NCBI GenBank assembly: GCA_045546135.1
Contig: JAZQCD010000003.1
Span: forward strand, 5,099-69,098
Direction of reading: 5' to 3'
Origin: RUG13409 sp045546135
GTDB taxonomy: Bacteria; Bacillota; Clostridia; Peptostreptococcales; Anaerovoracaceae
Length of the DNA stretch: 64,000 bases
The notes below the pieces were generated by a model. The model did not search any database, was not told the origin of the DNA, and worked only from the letters and a program-made list of their open reading frames with translations. Within the stretch, counting starts at the first letter, position 1, and each line of letters opens with the position of its first letter. This document shows, one piece after another, positions 52,397-59,392 of this stretch. A program made the position numbers and the translations under genes.

Positions 52397-53062
52397 ATGG
52401 CTACATATTCTGCAGGAAATGAAACAAAAAGAAAGATAGAGGAAGCAGCAAGGTCCCTTTTTTATCGTCACGGCTTCAATAACACTACCTACGCTCAGGT
52501 AGCGAAGCTTGCCGGAGTAAACTTAGGGACCATAGTTTATCATTTCAAATCACTTGATAACCTTGCTGATATCATATACCAGGATATAGTTCAGGAAAGA
52601 AAGGTAGTTTACGAACACAAAGTCGAAAGGATATTCGGAAAGAATGCCTTTTCAAGGGCCGCCATGGTGCTGGGACAATACAAGGTAAACACCCAAAGCT
52701 ATGCCGACTATCCCAATTATGCCAGGTTCATATCCGAAAGGATGCTCATAAGCACCACTTGGAACTCTCCTGCTTTCGACTATTCTCTTTATGATATATG
52801 CAGGGATTACAAGCTTCCGATCAAGATGAACGAGTACATCCTGCAGAAATATCTGTTCCTTCCCTATGCGACCATAGCGGTATCTGCACTCAACAGAGGC
52901 GACATAGACCTGTCAGTCGACGAGATCTTTGAATACCAGTTCCGTATCAGACTCCATTCCTACGGTATGAAGGATGAGGATATTGAAAAGCTCCTTTTAG
53001 ACGTGAATACCATTTCCGGCAAAGTAAGGCTTGAAGTAAGCGACAGGATGATACTTTTTTAA
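52397..53062 (+). CDS. TetR/AcrR family regulator
   Basis: The 221-residue product has an N-terminal TetR helix-turn-helix (about residues 10-56: KIEEAARSLFYRHGFNNTTY through GTIVYHFKSLDNL) and a helical ligand-binding C-terminal domain without a close family match. It is divergent from the MFS transporter, the usual arrangement for a local repressor that senses the transported compound. A TATAAT at 52360-52365 is the likely -10. A terminator follows at 53083. A fragment of its 3' end recurs 280 bases downstream. Confidence 0.92.
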   Translation: MATYSAGNETKRKIEEAARSLFYRHGFNNTTYAQVAKLAGVNLGTIVYHFKSLDNLADIIYQDIVQERKVVYEHKVERIFGKNAFSRAAMVLGQYKVNTQSYADYPNYARFISERMLISTTWNSPAFDYSLYDICRDYKLPIKMNEYILQKYLFLPYATIAVSALNRGDIDLSVDEIFEYQFRIRLHSYGMKDEDIEKLLLDVNTISGKVRLEVSDRMILF

Positions 53063-53082
53063 AAGAACAAAGATGTATTTTG

Positions 53083-53112
53083 ACAGCTCCCACCAATGGG
53101 AGCTGTTTTTTT
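53083..53112 (+). terminator. Intrinsic terminator after tetR
   Basis: ACAGCTCCC and GGGAGCTGT pair perfectly around a six-base loop and are followed by TTTTTT. It starts 21 bases past the tetR stop. Confidence 0.88.
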
Positions 53113-53159
53113 ACACACTTATTGCATAAAATGTTGTCCCATTAATTCAGAAGTGAATG

Positions 53160-53165
53160 TATAAT
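53160..53165 (+). promoter_or_regulatory. Probable -10 of the GNAT-like gene
   Basis: A perfect TATAAT lies between the tetR terminator and the tetR fragment. The best -35, TTGTCC at 53134-53139, is 20 bases away, so the promoter is tentative. Transcripts would carry the fragment as leader. Confidence 0.4.
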
Positions 53166-53172
53166 TAGCATA

Positions 53173-53275
53173 TGGCAGCGATACATAGACCTGTCAATGG
53201 ACGAGATCTTTGAGTATCAGTTCCGCATCAGACTCCATTCCTACGATATGAAGGATAAAGATATAGAAAATTTAA
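53173..53275 (+). pseudogene. Duplicated fragment of the tetR 3' region
   Basis: About 92 bases repeat tetR positions 52902-52993 with scattered substitutions. In the matching frame the fragment reads IDLSMDEIFEYQFRIRLHSY and then DMKDKDIENLM, against the same stretch of TetR with Val for Met and Gly for Asp. It has no upstream tetR sequence and runs straight into the start of the GNAT-like gene. It is best seen as a remnant of a second tetR-like gene or a partial duplication. Confidence 0.8.
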
Positions 53276-53287
53276 TGAAAAGACGGG

Positions 53288-54427
53288 ATGCAAGAGATGG
53301 TATCGATAGTCGAAGTAAAAACAAAAGCACAAAGAAGGACCTTTGTACAATTTCCGACCAAATTCTACAAAGACGTTCCTCAATACATACCAAATACATA
53401 TGACGACGATCTACATGACTGGGATCCAAAGAGCAATCCGGCATTCGAATATTGCGATGCAAGATGCTGGCTTTGCTACAGAGACGGGCAGGCAGTAGGC
53501 AGGATAGGCGCCATATACAGCAAAAGGGCCAATGAGAAATGGCACACAAAAAGGCTCAGATTCTCTCAGGTAGATTTCATCGATGATGACGAAGTAGTCG
53601 ATGCCCTTTTTGATACAGTAGAAAATTGGGCGAGAGAGCTTGGCTGCGATGAAGTGCACGGTCCTCTTGGATTTACAGACCTTGACAGAGAGGGGATGCT
53701 CGTTGAAGGCTTTGACAGAAGGAGCTGTTTCTTTACTTACTATAATTACCCCTACTACCCAAAGCAGCTTGAAAGAAGAGGCTACGGAAAGGATGTTGAC
53801 TGGGTAGAAAACCTTGCGACTATCCCCGGTAAAGAGGATACAGAATTCTATGATAAATGGGCAAGGATAAGCAGGTTTGCTCAAAGAAGGAACCATGTAC
53901 ATGTACACGATGCAAAAACGGTCCTTTCCTATCTGCCGCTTTTGAAAAAGTTCTTCAAGCTTGTAAATATAGCCTACTCTCCTCTTTACGGAACAGTAGA
54001 ACTCTCGCAAAAGCAGATAGACAAATATTCTCTCAAATTTGCGCCGCTCATCAATCCAAAGCTTGCATGCTTTGTAATGGATGAAAACGAAGAAATGGTA
54101 GCTCTTGGTGTAGGAGCTCCGAGCATGTCAGAAGCACTTAAAAAGCATGACGGCAGGATGCTGCCCTTTGGATGGATAGACATACTCAAAAGTTTCAGAA
54201 AAAATGATACCATAGATCTGCTTTTGATCGCAGTTCATCCTGATTATCAAAAGCAAGGACTGAACGGCATAGTCATCGAAAAGATGGTAAGGGGCTGCAG
54301 AGATATGGGCATCAAGTATGCAGAAACAGGTCCTACCCTCGAGCTCAACTCCCAGGTCCTTTCTCAATGGAAATATTTTAGTGTCGAGCAGCACAAAAGA
54401 AGGCGCTGCTTCATAAAGAAGATCTGA
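53288..54427 (+). CDS. GNAT-fold protein of the large YghO-like type
   Basis: The 379-residue product has an N-terminal half with FPTKFYKDVPQYIPNTYDDD and a C-terminal GNAT-like acetyltransferase half with LLIAVHPDYQKQGLNGIVIE (near residue 315), which contains the acyl-CoA-binding Q-x-x-G-x-x pattern. It resembles large, poorly studied GNAT proteins such as YghO; acceptor unknown. The start is uncertain (ATG at 53288 or 53297), since the ribosome binding site is weak (GACGGG or GGGATGCAAGAG). It begins just after the tetR fragment and ends with a terminator. It is probably a separate transcript from tetR. Confidence 0.7.
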   Translation: MQEMVSIVEVKTKAQRRTFVQFPTKFYKDVPQYIPNTYDDDLHDWDPKSNPAFEYCDARCWLCYRDGQAVGRIGAIYSKRANEKWHTKRLRFSQVDFIDDDEVVDALFDTVENWARELGCDEVHGPLGFTDLDREGMLVEGFDRRSCFFTYYNYPYYPKQLERRGYGKDVDWVENLATIPGKEDTEFYDKWARISRFAQRRNHVHVHDAKTVLSYLPLLKKFFKLVNIAYSPLYGTVELSQKQIDKYSLKFAPLINPKLACFVMDENEEMVALGVGAPSMSEALKKHDGRMLPFGWIDILKSFRKNDTIDLLLIAVHPDYQKQGLNGIVIEKMVRGCRDMGIKYAETGPTLELNSQVLSQWKYFSVEQHKRRRCFIKKI

Positions 54428-54434
54428 AAAAATA

Positions 54435-54469
54435 AAAGATCCGGGGCGATCGACTCCCGGATCTTTTTT
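54435..54469 (+). terminator. Intrinsic terminator after the GNAT-like gene
   Basis: AAGATCCGGG and CCCGGATCTT pair around a GCGATCGACT loop and are followed by six T. Confidence 0.88.
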
Positions 54470-54485
54470 CATATTTTTTTTGTCA

Positions 54486-54522
54486 CGCCGACCCACCGGA
54501 ATACCGGCCCGTCCGATCGGCG
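54486..54522. repeat. GC-rich nested palindrome
   Basis: CGCCGA (54486-54491) pairs with TCGGCG (54517-54522), enclosing CCGG-AATA-CCGG (54496-54507). There is no T-run. It lies 18 bases beyond the stop codon of URO-D paralog 3, on the 3' side, and is far richer in GC than its surroundings. It could be a REP-like element or mRNA end protector. Confidence 0.5.
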
Positions 54523-54540
54523 GTGCACAGGAAGTTCTTA

Positions 54541-55932
54541 CTAGAACAGCCAGTTCATGTACCAGTTGAATACCTGGTTGTCTGCAACTGCGAATTTACC
54601 GCGTGCATAATCAGGTGTCCATGGATTTTCGGCTTTGAACTCATCCCAGTTAAAGACATATCTTGACTTTATAGGTCCGTCCCACTCTTTGACAGGCTCA
54701 AATCCTTCTGCATTGAGCGGTGTTCCGAATTTGGATCCTACATTGTCATAGCGAGCGTAGTCTCTTAAGAATTCCATTAAAGCTGCATACTGATCGATAT
54801 CAGCATCCTTTGCGAAGAGGAGGCTCTTATCGAATCCAAATACGTATCCGCATCCCGGAAGGAGTATGTCGAGATACTCTTTTGCCTTGTCTATGATCTC
54901 CTGGGTCGTGTGGTTTCTCATGTAGGAAAGCGGGAAGAGTCCGGACATGAGGAACTTGTCGCCGAGCTTGTCCTTGAAGAGTTTTGGATCGCCTTCATCG
55001 AATGCGAGTATGCATCCTGCAGGGAACTCATCGTGGATGAGATCAAGAAGATTGGTCCAGTCATCCTCTACGAAGATATATGGGCGGATCCCTCTTGCCG
55101 TATTGTCTCTCATGAGCTTCTTGTAGCTTGGCATGTAGATGTTCTCTACATCCTTTGGTCTCATGAATGTAGGCATATGGAGAGGATAGAAGATATTCTG
55201 CTGATAGTCTACATATGGAGGCATACCCATCTTCTGCATGAGAGGAGTAAGTACTTCGCATGCTGCCTTTACATCTTCAGGGCGTCTTCTGATGTCTATG
55301 GTCATGTTGGAGAAGCCTCTTAACTGGTCAGCAAGGAAATCCATAGGAGCTTCTGCTGCTCCGCCTGATCCTAAGGTTCCGCCGTTGTGATAACCCATTC
55401 TTGCGCAGAATCCCATGAAGGGCGGGAAGAAGGCTGCTGCTTCTGAATTTCTCATATTGAGCTCCATTAAAGCTGTATATGCCATCTTGATAGGATCTGC
55501 CGGATCAAGGTTCTTGTGCTGCCTTGGAACTACCTTTTCTACGAGATAATCAAATCCTCTTTCGATGAGTTCAGGATATTCCTCTGCAGGCATACCGCTG
55601 ACTTCAGGATGCTGGATCTGGCCGTTCTCTGCGAGAACAAAGGACTGTGACTTAAGAAGCTGATATGGATATGCCGGTCTCATCATAAGTACGGGCGGTG
55701 AAAATGGGCATGTATCTGAATAGATCTTGCCTGCAAACTGCTCCATTGCCTCTAAAAGAGCTGTTCCTTCATACTGCCACTTAAAAGGATCCTGACCTGC
55801 ATACTGCGCAAGTGCAAGAGGAACGATAGCTGCGTTGACCGGCATACGTGTCGGAACTACATTGGTATAATAGTCATAAAATATCTTGTCGCGTTCGGCA
55901 AGAAGTTCCATTGGATTTTTTTGTTCTGCCAT
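54541..55932 (-). CDS. Long URO-D superfamily protein, paralog 3
   Basis: The 463-residue product is the closest match to paralog 1: VVPTRMPVNAAIVPLALAQY, KIYSDTCPFSP, MDFLADQLRGFSNMTIDIRR, FYPLHMPTFMRPKDVENIY, FVEDDWTNLLDLIHDEFP, DKLGDKFLMSGLFPL and LPGCGYVFGFDKS. It keeps a single cysteine (LPGCGY) where the methyltransferase zinc site has its second cysteine, but the HxC pair is missing. The gene has its own promoter (55977-56005) with a 25-base palindrome just upstream of the -35, so it is controlled separately from copies 1 and 2. AGGAGG precedes the ATG. Confidence 0.8.
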   Translation of the reverse strand: MAEQKNPMELLAERDKIFYDYYTNVVPTRMPVNAAIVPLALAQYAGQDPFKWQYEGTALLEAMEQFAGKIYSDTCPFSPPVLMMRPAYPYQLLKSQSFVLAENGQIQHPEVSGMPAEEYPELIERGFDYLVEKVVPRQHKNLDPADPIKMAYTALMELNMRNSEAAAFFPPFMGFCARMGYHNGGTLGSGGAAEAPMDFLADQLRGFSNMTIDIRRRPEDVKAACEVLTPLMQKMGMPPYVDYQQNIFYPLHMPTFMRPKDVENIYMPSYKKLMRDNTARGIRPYIFVEDDWTNLLDLIHDEFPAGCILAFDEGDPKLFKDKLGDKFLMSGLFPLSYMRNHTTQEIIDKAKEYLDILLPGCGYVFGFDKSLLFAKDADIDQYAALMEFLRDYARYDNVGSKFGTPLNAEGFEPVKEWDGPIKSRYVFNWDEFKAENPWTPDYARGKFAVADNQVFNWYMNWLF

Positions 55933-55976
55933 AGTTTTTCCTCCTATTACTTTAAAACATACTACTTTTCACGGTC

Positions 55977-56005
55977 ATTATATTTATGTATATATATGAA
56001 AGCAA
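55977..56005 (-). promoter_or_regulatory. Promoter of URO-D paralog 3
   Basis: On the minus strand TTGCTT (56005-56000) and a perfect TATAAT (55982-55977) are 17 bases apart, giving a leader of about 40 bases. Confidence 0.65.
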
Positions 56006-56010
56006 GTTAC

Positions 56011-56035
56011 ACTATGGGACATTATGTCTCGTAGT
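56011..56035. promoter_or_regulatory. 25-base palindromic candidate regulator site
   Basis: ACTATGGGACAT and ATGTCTCGTAGT flank a single central T and match as inverted repeats at 10 of 12 positions. The site ends six bases upstream of the -35 of URO-D paralog 3, the place where an activator usually binds. No other copy was noticed in the window. Confidence 0.55.
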
Positions 56036-56068
56036 TTAAAGTCCTACACATATGAGTATTATTTGTAC

Positions 56069-56117
56069 AAAAAAAAGAGCGCAGATCCCGTATTTTTACG
56101 GATATTTGCGATCTCTT
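56069..56117 (-). terminator. Intrinsic terminator of tRNA-Thr
   Basis: On the minus strand AGAG...CGCA pairs with TGCG...CTCT, with an inner CCGTA/TACGG hairpin, and is followed by eight T. Confidence 0.7.
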
Positions 56118-56121
56118 TCAT

Positions 56122-56197
56122 TGGAGCTGCCCAGCAGATTCGAACTGCCGACCTCCACATTACCAATGTGGTGCTCTACCTACTGAGCTAGAGCAGC
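56122..56197 (-). tRNA. tRNA-Thr (anticodon GGT)
   Basis: The 76 bases fold normally: acceptor GCTGCTC with GGGCAGC (one G-T pair), D-arm GCTC/GAGC, anticodon stem CCACA/TGTGG with loop TTGGTAA, and T-arm GCAG-TTCGAAT-CTGC. The anticodon GGT reads threonine codons ACC and ACU. The CCA end is encoded. It has the promoter TTGCAC-17-TAATAT (56249-56221). Confidence 0.95.
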
Positions 56198-56220
56198 ATA
56201 TTCATTTTTGCGACTTAAAT

Positions 56221-56249
56221 ATATTAGCACTATTTTTATATGCGTGCAA
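56221..56249 (-). promoter_or_regulatory. tRNA-Thr promoter
   Basis: On the minus strand TTGCAC (56249-56244) and TAATAT (56226-56221) are 17 bases apart, about 25 bases before the tRNA. It lies just after the sigH stop codon. Confidence 0.6.
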
Positions 56250-56256
56250 CTAAATT

Positions 56257-56808
56257 TTAAAGAAGGGTCGCTATCTTCTTCCTTATCCTTTGTATGGCAT
56301 TATCTATCTGCTTTGGAGTCTTTCCGAGGAGCTTTGCTATCTCCTTGTATTTCTTTCCTTGGACGAGATAGTTCATGACGCTTTTTTCAAAAGAACTGAA
56401 AAGGTCCTTTGAAGGATCGGTAAAAAGACTCATGAGTTCAGAATAAATGATCTGGTCCTCAGGACTTGAATCATAACCTGCTGCTATGGTCTCTCCAAGA
56501 GAGGGACTGTCATCTTCTTCTCCTACAGGCCTGTCAAGAGATACTGCCTGGTTAAGGGGAGCATTCTTTTCTCTTCCTGAAGCTTTTACAGCGTTGATCA
56601 TCTGGCCGTTTATACAAAGGTCTGCAAAGGTCTTAAAGGAGGCTCCCTTTGATGGATCGTAGGTATTGTATGCTTTTACAAGCCCTATCATGCCTTCCTG
56701 GATAAGGTCTTCTTTTTCTGCGCCCAGCATAAAATAGAGACCGGCCTTAGAACGGACGGCCTCCTTGTATTCTTCTAAAACTTCTTCTATAGTCTTTTCA
56801 GTGTACAT
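56257..56808 (-). CDS. sigH: Sigma-70 family factor SigH
   Basis: The 183-residue product resembles SigH of Firmicutes. Region 2 includes KEDLIQEGMIGLVKAYNTYD and FADLCINGQMINAVKASGRE, with NAPLNQAVSLDRP just after. Region 4 has FEKSVMNYLVQGKKYKEIAK and a helix-turn-helix ending at residue 180. In Bacillus SigH drives transition-state, competence and early sporulation genes. It is the last gene of the carD-led operon, the place it occupies in Bacillus behind rlmB. The ATG follows the rlmB stop by one base. A link to the comEC gene in this window is possible but not shown. Confidence 0.92.
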   Translation of the reverse strand: MYTEKTIEEVLEEYKEAVRSKAGLYFMLGAEKEDLIQEGMIGLVKAYNTYDPSKGASFKTFADLCINGQMINAVKASGREKNAPLNQAVSLDRPVGEEDDSPSLGETIAAGYDSSPEDQIIYSELMSLFTDPSKDLFSSFEKSVMNYLVQGKKYKEIAKLLGKTPKQIDNAIQRIRKKIATLL

Positions 56809-56809
56809 C

Positions 56810-57640
56810 CTATTTTGTGCGCTGCCTTAAAGCTTCATATAGTATGATGGCTGCTGCATTGCTCGCATTAAGAGAATTAACTTTTCCTCTCATGGGTATG
56901 GAAACTATGAAGTCAGCTTTTTTTCTCATGAGTTCTGAAACTCCTGCGCCTTCTGCGCCTATGATTATAGCAAGAGGGCCTTTTAGGTCTGCAGAAGCAT
57001 AATTCTGTCCGTCCATGTCAACTGCAGCTATCCAAAGACCTTCAGACTTTAAATAGTCCACAGTTTGCGCAAGGTTTGACACCTTCGCCACAGGTACATA
57101 CTCTATTGCTCCGGCACTGGATTTTGCTACGGTCTCTGTAAGTGAGACGCTCCTTCTGTTTGGGATCACAACTCCATGGAAACCTGCCCCGTCGACACTC
57201 CTCATTATGGCGCCTAAGTTGTGGGGATCCTCCAGGTTATCGAGTATGACAACTACCGGGTCTTCACCTCTATTCCTTGCTGAAGCGAGTATATCTTCTA
57301 TTTCTGCATAGGCATGTGCGGCCGCATAAGCCGCGACGCCCTGATGAGGCCTTCCTGGAGCCAGCCTATCGAGGACCGCCTTGTCTACATACTGGACCTG
57401 GATGTTTGCAGTTCTCGCATCTTTTAGTATCTTAAGTGCGGACCCCTGAACATCCTTTTGCGCAAGTATCTTGTCTATGGTCCTGCCGGCCTTTATTGCC
57501 TCAGCAACAGGATTTCTTCCAATAAGGAGGTTGTTGTTTTTTCCGGGACGCTTTGGAGCCGGCTTTACTCTTCTGTTATCTGAGCTGCCCTCTCCATAAG
57601 TTCTGCCATTCTGTCCTCTTGACCTGTTAACTTTAGCCAT
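56810..57640 (-). CDS. rlmB: 23S rRNA (guanosine-2251-2'-O)-methyltransferase RlmB
   Basis: The 276-residue product is a SpoU-family methyltransferase. An arginine- and asparagine-rich N-terminal tail is followed by a substrate-binding domain (NNLLIGRNPVAEAI) and the knotted SPOUT domain with VILDNLEDPHNLGAIMRS, and the C-terminal LAIIIGAEGAGVS and IPMRGKVNSLNASNAAAI. It methylates G2251 of 23S rRNA. ATG at 57640 follows GGAGG by ten bases. It overlaps the end of mrnC by 76 bases; no start codon with a site is seen past the overlap. Confidence 0.93.
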   Translation of the reverse strand: MAKVNRSRGQNGRTYGEGSSDNRRVKPAPKRPGKNNNLLIGRNPVAEAIKAGRTIDKILAQKDVQGSALKILKDARTANIQVQYVDKAVLDRLAPGRPHQGVAAYAAAHAYAEIEDILASARNRGEDPVVVILDNLEDPHNLGAIMRSVDGAGFHGVVIPNRRSVSLTETVAKSSAGAIEYVPVAKVSNLAQTVDYLKSEGLWIAAVDMDGQNYASADLKGPLAIIIGAEGAGVSELMRKKADFIVSIPMRGKVNSLNASNAAAIILYEALRQRTK

Positions 57641-57957
57641 CCTATGAGTGCCTCCAGCGCCGTTGCCCATTTGTATTCAACGGGATCGGCATTTTTTGCT
57701 TTAGTTGCTGTTCTGTGATTCCTTGCTCTTTTTGCTATGGTGATCTCTTCATCTGTAAGAAAACCATCATCAAGCATCTTTTTTATGGCCTTTGCCTGAG
57801 AAGATGCTTTGACATACCTGACGCCTTCCTTGTTCAATACATCGACTTTAGGCGATGAACCTTTCTTTATGACTCTTTCTCTTATGAAGACTTCATAAAG
57901 AGCGTCTCCAAAATATGCAAGTGTAAGGGAATTACAATTCTTTATATCCATCATCAA
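57565..57957 (-). CDS. mrnC: Mini-ribonuclease 3
   Basis: The 130-residue product is the RNase III catalytic domain without the RNA-binding domain: LTLAYFGDALYEVFIRERVI (the family motif with the catalytic aspartate), ARNHRTATKAKNADPVEYKWATALEALIGWL at the second catalytic half. Mini-III matures 23S rRNA in Firmicutes. It lies between cysS and rlmB as in Bacillus. The start is one of two adjacent ATG codons near 57957. Confidence 0.93.
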   Translation of the reverse strand: MMMDIKNCNSLTLAYFGDALYEVFIRERVIKKGSSPKVDVLNKEGVRYVKASSQAKAIKKMLDDGFLTDEEITIAKRARNHRTATKAKNADPVEYKWATALEALIGWLKLTGQEDRMAELMERAAQITEE

Positions 57958-58000
57958 GCTCTTTGAAAAAGCATTTAGTCTTCACTGCAAGGCAGCTGCT

Positions 58001-59386
58001 TTAATTCCTGATTATCTGAACGCCCTGAGGTGTATCCTTTAGGGTTATGCCTCTTGCAGCAAGTTCGTCTCTGATGCGGTCTGCTTCTGCCCAGTTCTTT
58101 TCTGCTCTTGCTTTAGTCCTTGCATCGATGAGAGCCTGAAGATCTGCATCGACTTCGCTGTCCTTTTCTTTTCTGAGGAGTCCGAGAACTGCTGTAAGCT
58201 CGTCAAGAAGTCCAAGAGCTGCTTTTGCTTCTTCTCTTGTCATGCCGGATGCAGCATCCTTGTTTATCTCGCTTATCATCTCAAATATTGCTGAGATGGC
58301 ATCTGCTGTATTGAGGTCGTCATCCATGCTCTCTATGAACTTCTGCTTGAAAGGTTCATATTTAGAAGCATCAAGCGATCCCCCTTCAGGACCGTTTTCT
58401 GATATGTGCTTTAATGTCTCTTTGCAATTTCTCATCCTCTCAAGGCTTGCCTTTGCGCTCTCCATAAGGTCGTGAGAGAAATTGATAGGTCCTCTGTACT
58501 GAGCTGACAAAAGGAAATATCTCAGGACTTCTCCTTCGTACTCCTTTAGGATGTCTCTGACTAGGAAGAAATTGTTTGCAGACTTGCTCATCTTCTCGCC
58601 GTTGATATTGATAAAACCGTTGTGCATCCAGTAGTTGCTGAACTGCTTACCGGAAAGTCCTTCGGACTGAGCTATCTCGTTCTCGTGATGAGGGAACTGA
58701 AGGTCCTCTCCTCCGCAATGAAGGTCTATGGTCTCTCCGAGATACTTTTTGCTCATGGCAGAGCACTCAATGTGCCATCCGGGTCTTCCAAGGCCCCAGG
58801 GGCTCTCCCATGCTATCTCAGATTCTTCTTTTCTTGCTTTCCAAAGAGCAAAATCAAGAGGATCTTCCTTGATGTCTCCAACCTCTATGCGGGCGCCTGC
58901 TTCAAGGTCGTCAATGTTTTGACCTGAAAGCTTGCCGTAACCTGTGAACTTTCTTGTCCTGTAGTAAACGTCTCCGTTTACTTCATAGGCCATTCCCTTG
59001 TCTATGAGGCCCTGAACGAAAGCTATGATCTCGGGCATGGTCTCTGTTACTCTTGGATGTACATCAGCTTTTTCTATATTAAGAGCCTTTACATCCTCGT
59101 AATAGGCTGCTATGTATTTTTCTCCCACTTCAAGAGTTGAGATGCCCTCTTCTTTTGCTCTGTTTATGATCTTGTCATCTACATCAGTAAAATTCTGAAC
59201 GTACTTTACATTCTGTCCTCTGTATTTAAGATACTTTCTCATAGTATCAAAGACTACGAAAGGACGCGCATTACCGATGTGGATATAGTTGTAGACGGTG
59301 GGTCCGCATACATACATCTTAAGTTCAGATGGATCTATTGGGACTAATTCTTCTTTTTTTCTTGTAAGTGTATTGTATATCTTCAT
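58001..59386 (-). CDS. cysS: Cysteine--tRNA ligase
   Basis: The 461-residue product is a class I synthetase with the zinc-binding CGPTVYNYIHIGNARPFVVF (HIGN box), the zinc ligands in WHIECSAMSKKYLG and LHCGGEDLQFPHHENEIAQS, and MSKSANNF (KMSKS box, near residue 268). The C-terminal helical domain is normal. It charges tRNA-Cys. It follows proS by six bases in the carD-led operon and precedes mrnC. Confidence 0.97.
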   Translation of the reverse strand: MKIYNTLTRKKEELVPIDPSELKMYVCGPTVYNYIHIGNARPFVVFDTMRKYLKYRGQNVKYVQNFTDVDDKIINRAKEEGISTLEVGEKYIAAYYEDVKALNIEKADVHPRVTETMPEIIAFVQGLIDKGMAYEVNGDVYYRTRKFTGYGKLSGQNIDDLEAGARIEVGDIKEDPLDFALWKARKEESEIAWESPWGLGRPGWHIECSAMSKKYLGETIDLHCGGEDLQFPHHENEIAQSEGLSGKQFSNYWMHNGFININGEKMSKSANNFFLVRDILKEYEGEVLRYFLLSAQYRGPINFSHDLMESAKASLERMRNCKETLKHISENGPEGGSLDASKYEPFKQKFIESMDDDLNTADAISAIFEMISEINKDAASGMTREEAKAALGLLDELTAVLGLLRKEKDSEVDADLQALIDARTKARAEKNWAEADRIRDELAARGITLKDTPQGVQIIRN

Positions 59387-59392
59387 ATCTTT

